Positions 19,351 to 28,887 of a DNA stretch of 64,000 nt are shown in pieces. Numbering within the stretch: position 1 is the first letter of the stretch; each line of letters opens with the position of its first letter. The notes below the pieces were generated by a model. That model saw only the letters and a list, made by a program, of their open reading frames with translations, ran no database searches and was not told the origin of the DNA. The DNA comes from Microbacterium testaceum StLB037 (GTDB lineage: Bacteria > Actinomycetota > Actinomycetes > Actinomycetales > Microbacteriaceae), in contig NC_015125.1 of NCBI RefSeq assembly GCF_000202635.1, forward strand, positions 1,736,001-1,800,000. The letters run 5' to 3'. Both the position numbers and the translations under genes were made by a program.

Positions 19351-20391
19351 TCAGTCGAGCCGCGGGTCGATCATCGTCATCCCCGCCGGTGAGGCCGTGT
19401 CCATCGCGGGGAGAAGCGTCGCCGCCTCGCTCAGGCCGATCACGCGCTCCACGAGGTCCTGCGGGCGCAGGGCTCCGCTCTCGATGAGCGAGAGCATCTC
19501 GGGATAGTCGACCGCAGCCATGCCGTGGCTGCCGAGAAGGTCGAGCTCCCACGCGATCACGCGCGCCATGGGCATCGCGGTCATCCCGTCGGCGGTGGGC
19601 AGCAGCCCGATCTGCACGTGGCGCCCGCGGCGGCGCAGGCTCAGCACGGCGTCGCGCGAGGTCTGCGCGCTCCCGACCGCGTCGACCGCGACGTGGCTTC
19701 CGCCGCCCGTGAGCTCGTGCACGGCGGCGGCGATATCGGATCCGTCGGCGAGCAGTGTGTGTTCGGCGCCGAGCCGGGCGGCTGCCTCGAGGGCTGCGGG
19801 CGTCCGGTCGACGACGATCACCCGTGCGCCGAGCGCCACCCCGATCATGCCGGCGCTGAGGCCCACTCCGCCCGCGCCCACGACCGTGATCCACTCGCCG
19901 GCCTGCACCCGCGCGCGGCCGGTGAGGGCCCGATACGCGGTGGCGAAGCGGCACCCGAGGGCCGCGGCCGCCTCGAACGAGACGCCGTCGGGGATCCGCA
20001 CGACGTTCGTGTCGGCCGCGCGCAGGACCACGCGTTCGGCGAACGAGCCCCACTGCGTGAAGCCGGGCTGCTGCTGGTCCGGGCACACCTGCGCGTTGCC
20101 GCCGAGGCACCACTCGCACGCCCCGCAGCCCATCACGAACGGCACCGTCACGCGATCGCCGACGTTCCAGCGCTGCACGCCTTCCCCGACCTCGACGATG
20201 ACGCCCGCCAGCTCGTGCCCGGGGACGTGGGGGAGGGTGACATCATCGTGCCCGACCCACGCGTGCCAGTCGCTCTTGCAGAGTCCGGTCGCGTGCACCT
20301 CGACCACGACTCCGCCGACGGGCGCGATCGGGGCCTCGACGTCGCGCACCTCGAGGGGGGCGGCCAGGGCGTCCATGATCATCGCGCGCAT
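19351..20391 (-). CDS. Zinc-dependent alcohol dehydrogenase (MDR family)
   Basis: A 346-residue medium-chain dehydrogenase. The catalytic zinc site is seen in GLCKSDWHAW and GHELAG, the structural zinc site in CGACEWCLGGNAQVC (four Cys), and the NAD(P) fold in VVGAGGVGLSAG near residue 170. It would oxidise an alcohol or polyol with NAD(P); the substrate is not predictable. The start at 20391 is chosen because GGGAG lies 9 bases upstream of it, while it nearly touches an ATG three codons earlier. It converges on the two membrane genes with a 9-base gap. Confidence 0.88.
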   Translation of the reverse strand: MRAMIMDALAAPLEVRDVEAPIAPVGGVVVEVHATGLCKSDWHAWVGHDDVTLPHVPGHELAGVIVEVGEGVQRWNVGDRVTVPFVMGCGACEWCLGGNAQVCPDQQQPGFTQWGSFAERVVLRAADTNVVRIPDGVSFEAAAALGCRFATAYRALTGRARVQAGEWITVVGAGGVGLSAGMIGVALGARVIVVDRTPAALEAAARLGAEHTLLADGSDIAAAVHELTGGGSHVAVDAVGSAQTSRDAVLSLRRRGRHVQIGLLPTADGMTAMPMARVIAWELDLLGSHGMAAVDYPEMLSLIESGALRPQDLVERVIGLSEAATLLPAMDTASPAGMTMIDPRLD

Positions 20392-20444
20392 GGCATCCAT
20401 TCTCCCGCGTCTCCCGCGCGCGAACGGCGGGCCCGCGCCCCGTG

Positions 20445-21098
20445 TCAGTTCATCCAGAGGACGATGCCCCGCTGCCCGGTGAGCACCGAGGCGACGCCCG
20501 CGCGCACGGCGGCACCGGCCCGCTCGGGGGTGAACGACGCGGGGTCGTACGCCGATGCCGTACCCAGACCCTCGCCGCGGTAGGCGGCGCCCGTCCAGTC
20601 GGCTGCCGTCACGTTCTCGGTCGGCTCGGCCAGCTCGGCACCGACGACGAGGAACTGCCGATCGAGATGGCTCGCGGTGACCGTGGCGAGCGGGTCGACC
20701 AGGGCGTCGCCGGCGCTGATGATCAGGTCGGGATTCATGTTCATCGCGGCGACGATGCCGTCGATCATGTCGTCATCGGCGTGCACGACCTCTAGGTCGG
20801 CCCGCGTCTCGGTCGCCCAGTCCTGCACGGCCCGGACGAGCACGGCGGTCGGCGCGTCGTCGCCGACGGTGAGGAGCACCACCCGGTAGCCCGCGGGGGC
20901 GTGCACCCCGTCCCACGATCCCGGCAGCGGGCTGTGGGTCGACTCCGGCGCGGGAGGGGTGGCGGGGAAGAAGCCCGCAGCGGGTGAACCGATGGGCGAC
21001 GGCGCATCGCGCATCTCGCTCCATCCGGGCGCTGTGGAGCACCCGGTCAGCAGGGCCAGGGCGACAATCGTCGCCGCCATCGTCGTCGTCCGCCTCAC
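20445..21098 (-). CDS. Lipoprotein with BMP/periplasmic-binding-like fold
   Basis: A 217-residue secreted protein with a lipoprotein signal (MRRTTTMAATIVALALLTGC; lipidated Cys near residue 20). The body alternates beta strands and helices (VVLLTVGD, LEVVHADDD, PDLIISAGDALVDP, QFLVVGAEL) like one lobe of a Med/BMP-type substrate-binding protein, but it is shorter than those and no transporter genes lie beside it. It could be a surface sensor or a remnant binding protein. It starts with GTG; an ATG six codons later is also possible. Confidence 0.7.
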   Translation of the reverse strand: MRRTTTMAATIVALALLTGCSTAPGWSEMRDAPSPIGSPAAGFFPATPPAPESTHSPLPGSWDGVHAPAGYRVVLLTVGDDAPTAVLVRAVQDWATETRADLEVVHADDDMIDGIVAAMNMNPDLIISAGDALVDPLATVTASHLDRQFLVVGAELAEPTENVTAADWTGAAYRGEGLGTASAYDPASFTPERAGAAVRAGVASVLTGQRGIVLWMN

Positions 21099-21232
21099 GC
21101 CCTCACTGTGCGCTCGTCGTGCGCGACGAGGGTGGCGTGCGGGAGAACAGCGGACACACGTTACGTTTCCGTTCTCTTCACCGCGTCCCGCCGTTCAGCA
21201 CCGCGGAGCACTCTCGTCGCGGAAAGGTCTTC

Positions 21233-22447
21233 ATGTCATCAGTGGTCCGGCGCGCGTTGCGCCCGCTTCTCTTCGTCCTCGGGCTGATCGCGCTCCTCGC
21301 CTCGGCGGCACCGGCCTCGGCGCACGGCATCCTGTCGGTGGTCTACGCCGACCTGTCGAGCGGCGGCCCGGGTGTCGTGCACACCCAGCTCCAGCTCGAG
21401 TACGACCTCCTCGTCGTCTCGGCGGCCGACGCCGCCCACGAGGACGCGTTGTACCAAGCCGGAACGGATGCCTTCAACGCCGCCGATGCCGGCCAGCAAG
21501 TCGACGCTCTCCAGGCGCATCGCGCCGCGGTGTCGTCATACGTGACCGAGCGCTTCCGCATCGATGCCGAGGGGCGCGACTGTACGCCCACCCTCGCGGA
21601 CGACATCACCATGACCCAGCAGGACAGCGTGCCGTACGCGGTGCTCGACCTGGACTACGCCTGCCCGCCGTCCGAGAACGGGCACGCAGTCGTCTCGACG
21701 CTCTTCCCCGACAACGAGGGCTTCGTCACCGACACCAAGACGATCCTCACCTATGCCCTCGACCTGCACGAGGGCAGTACGGTCCTGGATGCCGAGCACC
21801 CGTCGTTCAGCACGGCGCAGTCGCCGCTCGAGCGCTTCTGGGAGTTCTTCCGGCTCGGTGCCGAGCACCTGCTCACCGGGATCGACCACATCCTGTTCCT
21901 CCTCGCGCTGATCGTCGGCTCGCGGCGTCTGCGCGAGGTCGTGATCGCCGCCACGACCTTCACGCTCGCCCATTCGGTGACGTTCATCCTGGCGGCGACG
22001 GGGGTCGTCGCCGCTCCTCCCGAGCTCGTGGAGCCCACGATCGCCCTCTCGATCGCCGTCGTCGGGGCCTGGTACCTCTGGCGGCTGTGGCGCGGCGGCA
22101 AGGTCGACCAGGATCTCTCGCACGCCCACGGGTTCCTCCGCCTCGACCGGGCGGGTTGGCTGCGGGTGGGGGTCGTCTTCCTCTTCGGCCTCGTGCACGG
22201 GCTCGGCTTCGCCTCGGCCCTGGGCATCGACGAGCCGTGGTCGTGGACGCTCCTGTGGTCGCTCCTGGTCTTCAACGTCGGCATCGAAGCGGTGCAGATC
22301 AGCATCATCGTCGTGGCGTTCCCGCTCCTCGTCCTGCTGCGACGTCGGTACCCCCGCATCGGAATGTGGGCGAGCGGCCTGCTCGCGGTCGTCGTCACGG
22401 TCGCCGGCCTCGTCTGGTTCGTGCAGCGCGTCCTCGGCATCGAGTGA
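21233..22447 (+). CDS. HupE/UreJ-family membrane protein with secreted head
   Basis: A 404-residue protein: signal peptide (about 1-30, ending APASA), an extracellular domain of about 175 residues, and a C-terminal HupE/UreJ_2 domain with seven hydrophobic segments. The signature FFRLGAEHLLTGIDHILFLL near residue 210 and the later HGLGFASAL are characteristic. Members have been linked to nickel or other metal handling, but the function of this subgroup is not settled. The ATG at 21233 follows GGAAAGG with 5 bases spacing. It is transcribed away from the lipoprotein at 20445-21098. Confidence 0.82.
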   Translation: MSSVVRRALRPLLFVLGLIALLASAAPASAHGILSVVYADLSSGGPGVVHTQLQLEYDLLVVSAADAAHEDALYQAGTDAFNAADAGQQVDALQAHRAAVSSYVTERFRIDAEGRDCTPTLADDITMTQQDSVPYAVLDLDYACPPSENGHAVVSTLFPDNEGFVTDTKTILTYALDLHEGSTVLDAEHPSFSTAQSPLERFWEFFRLGAEHLLTGIDHILFLLALIVGSRRLREVVIAATTFTLAHSVTFILAATGVVAAPPELVEPTIALSIAVVGAWYLWRLWRGGKVDQDLSHAHGFLRLDRAGWLRVGVVFLFGLVHGLGFASALGIDEPWSWTLLWSLLVFNVGIEAVQISIIVVAFPLLVLLRRRYPRIGMWASGLLAVVVTVAGLVWFVQRVLGIE

Positions 22448-22567
22448 CGAGCGTTGGGTCACTCGCTAGATGCCCTGAGTCAACCATTCATCGGAACGTC
22501 ACCGAGCGGGCGGAGCGTGGGAGAGCCCGCCGATCGCGGGCGCCTCCCCCAAGAGAAACGGAAAACC

Positions 22568-24559
22568 ATGCTCTCTTCCGCATCGACGTCGCACGGGACG
22601 CGTACGCGTCGCCGCGCCACGTGGATCGCAACGACCGTCGTCGGCTTCTCGCTCGTGCTCTCCGGCACGGCAGTGGCCTCGGCCGCGCAGGCCGATTCCA
22701 CGACGACCGTCTCCGGCGTCATTCTCGGCGTCGGAGCCGACGAAGCACAGCGCATCGTCACGTGGTACTCCTCCGCCGACACCACCCAGTCGGTGCAGGT
22801 CGCCCCCACCTCGACGCTCGTGAACGGGGCCTTCCCGGCCTCGGCCACGACGTTCTCGGCATCCGGCACGGCCAACATCGCCACGAGCGGCGGGTTCAAC
22901 CGCCACGCGTCGATCACCGGCCTCGCCGAGAACACCGCGTACTCGTACCGCGTCGGATCCGACGGCAACTGGTCGTCGACGTACGCGTTCAAGACGCAGT
23001 CGTTCGAGGGCGATTACGACTTCCTCTTCTTCGGAGACCCGCAGATCGGTTCGTCCGGCGACGTCGCGAAGGACCAGGCGGGGTGGCAGGACACCACAAA
23101 GGTCGCCCTCAGCGCCAACCCGAACGCGGAGCTGCTCGTCTCGGGTGGCGACCAGGTCGACTCGGCCAACAAGGAAGACCAGTGGAACGCCTTCCTCGCT
23201 CCCGACGAGCTGCGCCAGTACCCCTGGGTCAGCACGATCGGCAACCACGACGTGGGTGGCAAGGCGTACGAGCAGCACCTGTACACCCCGAACACCGACC
23301 GCTCGGGCGCCTACTACCGCAAGGGCGCCTCGAGCACCGGGACCGAGTCGGGTGGTGACTACTGGTTCATCTACAAGGACACGCTGTTCATCGACCTCAA
23401 CAGCAACAGCTACGCCACCTCGCAGGGCGGCGGCGGCGACGACGCGCACGTGGCCTACGTCACCGACGTCGTGAACAAGCACGGTGCCGACGCGAAGTAC
23501 ACCGTGCTCGTGTACCACCACGCGATCTATTCGCCGGCGGATCACGCGAAGGATGCCGACAACAAGGTCCGCCGCGTCGACTTCCCGACCGCGTTCTCGA
23601 AGCTCGGCGTCGACCTGGTCCTCCAGGGTCACGACCACAGCTACTCGCGCTCGTACGAGATCAAGAACGGCGCGAAGGCGAACGCCGACGAGAAGCCGGG
23701 CCAGGACGAGGTCTTCGAGGGCCCCGGCGGCGTCGTGTACGTCACCGCGAACTCGGCATCCGGATCCAAGTACTACGACATCACCGCGCCGGACAACAGC
23801 GGCACGAGCGGTGCGGGTAACGGCGCCGACCCGCTGAACCCGAACAACTACTGGTACAACTCCGTCGAGAACCAGGAGCACGTCCGCACCTACGTCAAGG
23901 TCCAGGTGCAGAAGGACCAGCTGGTCGTGCAGAACATCCGCTCCGGCGACTGCTCGGCCCCGAACGCCGCCGTCGAGCTGAACCGCGTGCTGTGGTGCGG
24001 TCCCCAGAACGGCACCCAGCCGGCCCAGGCCGTCGGGTCGATCCAGGACGAGGTGACCATCCACCCCAACCACGGTGACGGTCAGGACATCCAGGTCGAC
24101 GTCCCCGCGGGTGCACCGGGCGAGTTCGGCTGGACGATCAACGGGCACAACGGCCTGGTCGACCTCGGCACCGCCGAGGAGAAGAACCTCCAGTACTTCG
24201 AGGCCACCGGTCAGATCAACCCGATCGCCGTGACCGACACGCGTCGGAGCAAGGCCGCCTGGTCGGTCTCGGCGTCGGTCGGGAACTTCACGGACGGGGC
24301 CAAGACCTTCGAGGGCAAGTACCTCGGGTGGACGCCGAAGGTCGTCACGCCGGGTGCCGGTGCTGTCGCGGGTGCGCCCGTGGGGTCCGGCTACGACGGG
24401 GGCGACGGTCTGTCGACGTCGCGGGTGCTCGGCTCCGCCGCCATGGGCCACGACCGTGGCACCGGCGTCGTGGGAGCGGACCTCGACCTGAAGATGCCCA
24501 ACTCGATCGACAAGGGGAGCTACCGCGCGACCCTGACCCTCACCGCGCTGGCCGGCTGA
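22568..24559 (+). CDS. Secreted purple acid phosphatase-like protein with WxL-like tail
   Basis: A 663-residue exported protein. A signal peptide (about 1-40) is followed by a fibronectin-like purple acid phosphatase N-domain (VSGVILGVGADEAQRIVTWY), then a metallophosphatase domain with the metal ligands in FGDPQIG, SGGDQVD, GNHD, VYHH and GHDHSYSR. The last 160 residues form a separate beta-rich domain that starts near DIQVDVPAG and includes WSVSASVGNFTDG and a final GSYRATLTLTALAG, as in WxL cell-wall domains. The adjacent DUF916 gene supports that reading. It would remove phosphate from extracellular substrates while held at the wall. Confidence 0.82.
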   Translation: MLSSASTSHGTRTRRRATWIATTVVGFSLVLSGTAVASAAQADSTTTVSGVILGVGADEAQRIVTWYSSADTTQSVQVAPTSTLVNGAFPASATTFSASGTANIATSGGFNRHASITGLAENTAYSYRVGSDGNWSSTYAFKTQSFEGDYDFLFFGDPQIGSSGDVAKDQAGWQDTTKVALSANPNAELLVSGGDQVDSANKEDQWNAFLAPDELRQYPWVSTIGNHDVGGKAYEQHLYTPNTDRSGAYYRKGASSTGTESGGDYWFIYKDTLFIDLNSNSYATSQGGGGDDAHVAYVTDVVNKHGADAKYTVLVYHHAIYSPADHAKDADNKVRRVDFPTAFSKLGVDLVLQGHDHSYSRSYEIKNGAKANADEKPGQDEVFEGPGGVVYVTANSASGSKYYDITAPDNSGTSGAGNGADPLNPNNYWYNSVENQEHVRTYVKVQVQKDQLVVQNIRSGDCSAPNAAVELNRVLWCGPQNGTQPAQAVGSIQDEVTIHPNHGDGQDIQVDVPAGAPGEFGWTINGHNGLVDLGTAEEKNLQYFEATGQINPIAVTDTRRSKAAWSVSASVGNFTDGAKTFEGKYLGWTPKVVTPGAGAVAGAPVGSGYDGGDGLSTSRVLGSAAMGHDRGTGVVGADLDLKMPNSIDKGSYRATLTLTALAG

Positions 24560-24571
24560 CCAGCGAACCGG

Positions 24572-24599
24572 GCCGGCGGGGAGTTCGCTCCCCGCCGGC
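24572..24599 (+). terminator. Strong hairpin between phosphatase and DUF916 genes
   Basis: GCCGGCGGGGA and TCCCCGCCGGC make a perfect 11-pair stem with a 6-base loop, 12 bases after the phosphatase stop and 20 bases before the next start. There is no T-run, so it may stop only part of transcription or stabilise the upstream mRNA. Confidence 0.6.
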
Positions 24600-24618
24600 T
24601 CTTCCCGAAGGATCCCTC

Positions 24619-25680
24619 ATGAACAGACTCTCCCGCCCGCTCGCTTTGTTCGTGGCGACGGTGGTCGCGGCCGCCGTCCCGCTCGTCGGCGCCCCCGCCG
24701 CCTTCGCGTCGACCGACGACGTCACCTGGACGGTGCGCACCGCATCGAACGCGCTCGGCGCCGACCGCACGAACTTCGCGTACGCGCTGAACCCCGGGGC
24801 TCACCTCGACGACGGCCTCGTGATCGCCAACCGGGGAACCGAGGCGGTCGAGCTCGACGTGTACGCCGCGGACGGCTACACGACCTCGACGGGGGCGGTC
24901 GACCTGCGTCTGGCCGCCGAGAAGCCGACCGGTGTCGGCAAGTGGATCGCCGTTCCGCAGCATCACGTCTCGGTGCCCGCCGGGCAGACCGTCGAGGTGC
25001 CCTTCACGATCGACATCCCCGCCGATGCCACGCCCGGCGACTACGCCGGTGGCGTCGTGACGTCTCTCACCGTCGCCGATCAGACGGCGAACGTCAACGT
25101 CGACCGTCGTCTCGGCATCCGCGCCGGCATCCGGGTCGGGGGCGATCTGGCCCCGGCCCTGGCGGTCGAGGGTCTCCGCGTCGACTGGGACGGCGGTGCC
25201 GTGCCGTTCCTCTTTGGCGACGCCACCGTGCACTACAGCCTGCACAACGCCGGTAACGTCTCGCTCACCGCTGCCGACACCGACGCCGTTGCGGGTCCCT
25301 TCGGGTGGGGCGAGGTCGACGCGATTCCCGGCGACGCCGCTCCCGTCCTCCTCCCCGGGGAGTCCTGGCAGCGCGACGTCCGGGTTCCCGCCGTCGCCGC
25401 GATGGGCCTGGTGTGGGCATCGGTGACGGCGACGCCCGCGGTCACCGACGCCTCGGGTTCCACCACGGATCTCGACCCGGTCGTCGCCTCCGCCGTGGGC
25501 TGGGCCCCGCCGTGGCCGATGCTCGTCGTCCTGCTCCTCGTCGTCGCCGCGGCGGTTCTCGGTCCGCGCTGGCTGCGCGATCGTCGTCGCCGTCGACAGG
25601 ATGCCGAGGACGCCCGCGTCGCCGAGGCGGTGGCGCGCTCGCTGGCCGAGAAGGACAGCGACGTCGCGCCGGTGGCCTGA
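24619..25680 (+). CDS. WxL-interacting-type membrane protein (DUF916)
   Basis: A 353-residue protein with signal peptide (about 1-31, ending AFAS), a DUF916-like domain (WTVRTASNALGADRTNFAYALNPG, VEVPFTIDIPADATPGDYAGG), a second beta domain, one membrane helix (MLVVLLLVVAAAVL) and a basic cytoplasmic tail. This is the plan of WxL-interacting proteins, which hold WxL-domain proteins at the cell surface. Its place after a protein with a WxL-like tail makes that protein the likely partner. The ATG at 24619 follows GAAGGAT. Confidence 0.78.
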   Translation: MNRLSRPLALFVATVVAAAVPLVGAPAAFASTDDVTWTVRTASNALGADRTNFAYALNPGAHLDDGLVIANRGTEAVELDVYAADGYTTSTGAVDLRLAAEKPTGVGKWIAVPQHHVSVPAGQTVEVPFTIDIPADATPGDYAGGVVTSLTVADQTANVNVDRRLGIRAGIRVGGDLAPALAVEGLRVDWDGGAVPFLFGDATVHYSLHNAGNVSLTAADTDAVAGPFGWGEVDAIPGDAAPVLLPGESWQRDVRVPAVAAMGLVWASVTATPAVTDASGSTTDLDPVVASAVGWAPPWPMLVVLLLVVAAAVLGPRWLRDRRRRRQDAEDARVAEAVARSLAEKDSDVAPVA

Positions 25681-25708
25681 GGCCGCCACCCACCGCAGTG
25701 CCCGAGGA

Positions 25709-25729
25709 CGGGCGGGCGATACCCGCCCG
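25709..25729. terminator. Bidirectional hairpin between convergent genes
   Basis: CGGGCGGG and CCCGCCCG form an 8-pair GC stem with loop CGATA, in the 112-base gap between the converging DUF916 gene and GH43 gene. It lacks a T-run, as is common in high-GC actinobacteria. Confidence 0.55.
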
Positions 25730-25792
25730 CCCCCGTGATGCTGCTCCGTCCCTTCATCCGTCGGCGGGCGGGTGGTCGGGACGGATCGCCGG

Positions 25793-28642
25793 TCAGCCGC
25801 AGCTCCGTGCCGTGAACGGCACGCTCTGCTCTCCCTGAGCGCCGTCGATCGACGTCTTCACCGTGATCGTCCCCGCGACGATGGAGGTCGCACGGGTCGC
25901 CTGGGCGATGGAGGCGGCCGAACCGGCGGCCATCGCGGTGAAGGTCTTCCGTCCCCACGGTGAGGCGATCTCGACGGTCGCGGGGGTGGCCTCGGTGTTG
26001 CGCACCGTGGTCACCAGCGTCACCTTCCCGGAGAGGCAGCGAGAGGTGACCGTGGCCGTGGCTTTCGGCGCCGCGACGCCCTCGGGAACGACGATCTCGG
26101 GGATCTTCAGGTAGGAACCCGGGGTGGCGAACGTCAATCTCAGGCCCGTCGCGACCACCTGGGTGAACGACAGGGTCGTCTCGCGACCGTTCGTCACCGT
26201 GGGCGCAGCACCGGTCAGGGTGACCGGCTTCCACTCGTTCGCGCTCGTGCGGTACTCGGCCGAGACACCCGTGATCGCGCCCTCGGTGTTGGTGAAGGTC
26301 ACCTTGTCGAGACGGTGCGTCCCGGTCGTCTCGAGGGTGAAGGTCGCGGAGTCCTTGAACCCGGCGTCGGTCCACGTCGACCACTGCGTGTTCTGGCGGC
26401 CGTCGCAGGCGTTGCTCGCGGGCAGGGTCGCCCACTTGGTCTGCGAGAAGGATGCCGACACCGTCGCGTCGGAGCCACGGCAGACGTTCGCGGCGAGGGC
26501 GTTGCCCCAGATCTCCACCTCGGCGACCGACTGCCACGTGTTCGCGTCGCTCGTGAGATGCAGGCGGAGGGCACTGGATGCCGGAAGGCCCTTCCCGTCG
26601 AGCGTGACCACGGGCGCTGCCGACGCGGCATCCTGTGTCAGGGTCGCCGCGACGGTCGTGTCCTGCCAGGTGCCGGCGGCGTCGCGGTACTGCACCTGGA
26701 TGCGCGACGGCCAGGTCGCGGTTGCGCCGTCCTTGTACGTGTACACGGCGAGGGAGTCGAAGGTGCGGTTCGTCCCCCAGTCGAACTGGAGCCAGCTGTT
26801 GCGCGGGTAGCCGTTGCCGGTCCAGTCGTCCCATCCCTTGCCGGTGCGGTTGCCGTCGGTGATCGTGCCGAGGAGATCGGTGCGGCTCGAGGCCGTGACG
26901 GTCGCCTCGGGCGCGATGTTCGCGACGCCGGGCGTGGTGACGGTGATCGTGCGCTGGAACGAGCGACCGGTCGTGAACTTCGCGTCGGCGGCGAGGGTGC
27001 CCGTGAGAGTCTGCGGCCCGAGGACGCTCGTGTCGATCGCGCTCCAGGTCACCCCGACGGCGGAAGCGGTTCCGTCGACGTCGACCGACACCGTACTCGG
27101 CAGCTGCGGCGCCTGACCGCGGAGGACCGTCGTCGGGAGAGCCGTGGTGACCTTCCACGTGCCGTGGCCGAACCCCTTGTCGTTCCAGTACGACGCGTCC
27201 CAGCCCGAGCTGTACCGGGCGGGGTCCTCCGCCGCGGGGTTGTGCATCTCGAGGCGACCGTTCTCGCCCACCGTCAGCGGCAGCCAGACGTAGGTCGAGT
27301 CGGACTTGCCCTCGTTCCAGCGGTCGCCCATGTAGACGAACTTGCCGGGCTCGAGCTCGAAGACGTTCGTGGACTGCGAACCGAAGGTCGAGCGGTTCTT
27401 GTCGCCGATCGAAAGCAGGCCGTCGGAGCCGTCGGGCATGCTGGCGTACCACGTGTTCTCGTTCGCATCGCCGGCCTGCACGCCGCGGATCCACGATCCC
27501 ATCAGGTTCTTCGTGGTGTAGTACGTCTGCGGGTTCGGGGCCCAGCCGGTCGCGCCGGAGGCGATGGCCGTGTAGGTCCCGTCGCGCTCGAAGATCGCGG
27601 GGGCCTCGAGGTAGCCGCACTCCTTCACGATCTGGAAGTCCTGGCCCCGCACGGGCGCGCCCTCCTTGCCGTCGGCGAAGACGTAGGGGTAGCGGCCGTC
27701 CTCCGAGTACTGCTTCACGCCGAGGGTGTCCGAGTCGACGGTCTTGAGCACGTTGGTGTAGTCGGCGTTCAGCTCGGCCACGTAGAGCGAGGAGTTCTCC
27801 TCGGACGAGTACGAGATGTATGCCGTGCCGTCGTCGTCCTGGAACACGTTCATGTCACGGGCCTGACCGGGGACGGCGTACTGCGAGCACCCCTTGTAGT
27901 CGGTGCGGTTCGGCATGCGGAAGGCGCCCGTCATGCGGAAGGGGCCGGCGGGGGAGTCCGACACGGCGACCGCCGCCATCGAGCGGGCGTAGGTGCTTCC
28001 GCCGGGTTCCGTGCGCCCGTCGGCGTGCCACCACATGACCCACTTGCCGGTCTTGTCGTTGTGGAGCACCTTGGGGCGCTCGAAGATCGCGGTGTAGTCC
28101 GACTTCTCGGTCGAGTTCAGGTGGTACGCCAGCGCGTCGATCTTCGCCGTGCGCGGCTGGCCGTTCTCATCGACGGTGTCGTAGAGGTTCTCGAAGTAGG
28201 GCGTGAGCAGGTCGTCGCGCGTCGAGATGCTGCGAAGCGCATCGCCGAGGTTCGTCCAGTTCTTGGCATCCGTCGATCGGTACACGGCGACGCCGGGGCT
28301 GTTGTAGTACCCCTTGGTCCGGTCCTCGCCGTACCAGTAGTAGACGGTCTGCCCGTTCTCCTGGGTCGTCACGACCTGTCCGCCGTGCGCCTGGATGTGT
28401 CGTCCGTCGGTGTCGTACCACTTCGGCTGGAGATAGTCGGCGGCTCCGCGGCCGGGGTCGGCGATCGGCTCGAATTTCGTGTACGTCACCGGAGGGTCGA
28501 CCCGGGGCACTCCGTCGCTCGGGTCGGTCGGCACGCCCGTGACGGCGGAGGCCGCGAGAGGAGATGCCAGGGCTCCGGCCAGGACGGCGGCCGTTGCGGC
28601 CGCGAGGAGGCGGCGGGCGGTCAGGGGGCGTCGATGCGTCAT
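25793..28642 (-). CDS. Secreted GH43-type glycoside hydrolase with Big_4 and two F5/8C domains
   Basis: A 949-residue exported enzyme. A signal peptide (about 1-33, ending LAASA) is followed by a five-bladed GH43-like catalytic domain (about 60-480; HIQAHGGQVV, YYWYGEDRTKGYYNSPGVAVY, FERPKVLHN, AKDMN-like ARDMNVFQDDDG), a bacterial Ig-like Big_4 domain (about 505-580) and two discoidin-like carbohydrate-binding domains (about 585-735, 740-870), then a final beta domain. The catalytic part most resembles GH43 subfamilies that act on galactans or arabinogalactans. The ATG at 28642 gives a normal signal peptide; one 13 codons earlier is less likely. A LacI-type palindrome lies upstream. Confidence 0.8.
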   Translation of the reverse strand: MTHRRPLTARRLLAAATAAVLAGALASPLAASAVTGVPTDPSDGVPRVDPPVTYTKFEPIADPGRGAADYLQPKWYDTDGRHIQAHGGQVVTTQENGQTVYYWYGEDRTKGYYNSPGVAVYRSTDAKNWTNLGDALRSISTRDDLLTPYFENLYDTVDENGQPRTAKIDALAYHLNSTEKSDYTAIFERPKVLHNDKTGKWVMWWHADGRTEPGGSTYARSMAAVAVSDSPAGPFRMTGAFRMPNRTDYKGCSQYAVPGQARDMNVFQDDDGTAYISYSSEENSSLYVAELNADYTNVLKTVDSDTLGVKQYSEDGRYPYVFADGKEGAPVRGQDFQIVKECGYLEAPAIFERDGTYTAIASGATGWAPNPQTYYTTKNLMGSWIRGVQAGDANENTWYASMPDGSDGLLSIGDKNRSTFGSQSTNVFELEPGKFVYMGDRWNEGKSDSTYVWLPLTVGENGRLEMHNPAAEDPARYSSGWDASYWNDKGFGHGTWKVTTALPTTVLRGQAPQLPSTVSVDVDGTASAVGVTWSAIDTSVLGPQTLTGTLAADAKFTTGRSFQRTITVTTPGVANIAPEATVTASSRTDLLGTITDGNRTGKGWDDWTGNGYPRNSWLQFDWGTNRTFDSLAVYTYKDGATATWPSRIQVQYRDAAGTWQDTTVAATLTQDAASAAPVVTLDGKGLPASSALRLHLTSDANTWQSVAEVEIWGNALAANVCRGSDATVSASFSQTKWATLPASNACDGRQNTQWSTWTDAGFKDSATFTLETTGTHRLDKVTFTNTEGAITGVSAEYRTSANEWKPVTLTGAAPTVTNGRETTLSFTQVVATGLRLTFATPGSYLKIPEIVVPEGVAAPKATATVTSRCLSGKVTLVTTVRNTEATPATVEIASPWGRKTFTAMAAGSAASIAQATRATSIVAGTITVKTSIDGAQGEQSVPFTARSCG

Positions 28643-28706
28643 CGCGTCTGTTCCGATCCGCGCCGCGACGATGCGGCGCACGGGTGACCCGGGGCAGGTC
28701 GGGGAA

Positions 28707-28720
28707 TGTTGACGTCAACA
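28707..28720. promoter_or_regulatory. Perfect 14-bp palindrome, candidate LacI-family operator
   Basis: TGTTGACGTCAACA lies 65 bases before the start of the secreted GH43 enzyme. Even length and a central CG are typical of LacI-family operators, which often control single glycosidase genes. No LacI gene adjoins it; the one at 39727 faces different half-sites. Confidence 0.65.
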
Positions 28721-28887
28721 CGCTAGACCCCGGGGCACTCCCGCGTCCAGGATTTCCTGACGCGGATGCGGTTCCGCCGCGTCCGCCCGCACGCGAGCGT
28801 CTGGGGGACCCGGAGAAGGGATGCCGCAAGGCGGCCGCCGTCGTACCCCGCGGGCGCGCGGCGTCTCACGGGGACCGGAGCAGGGAC

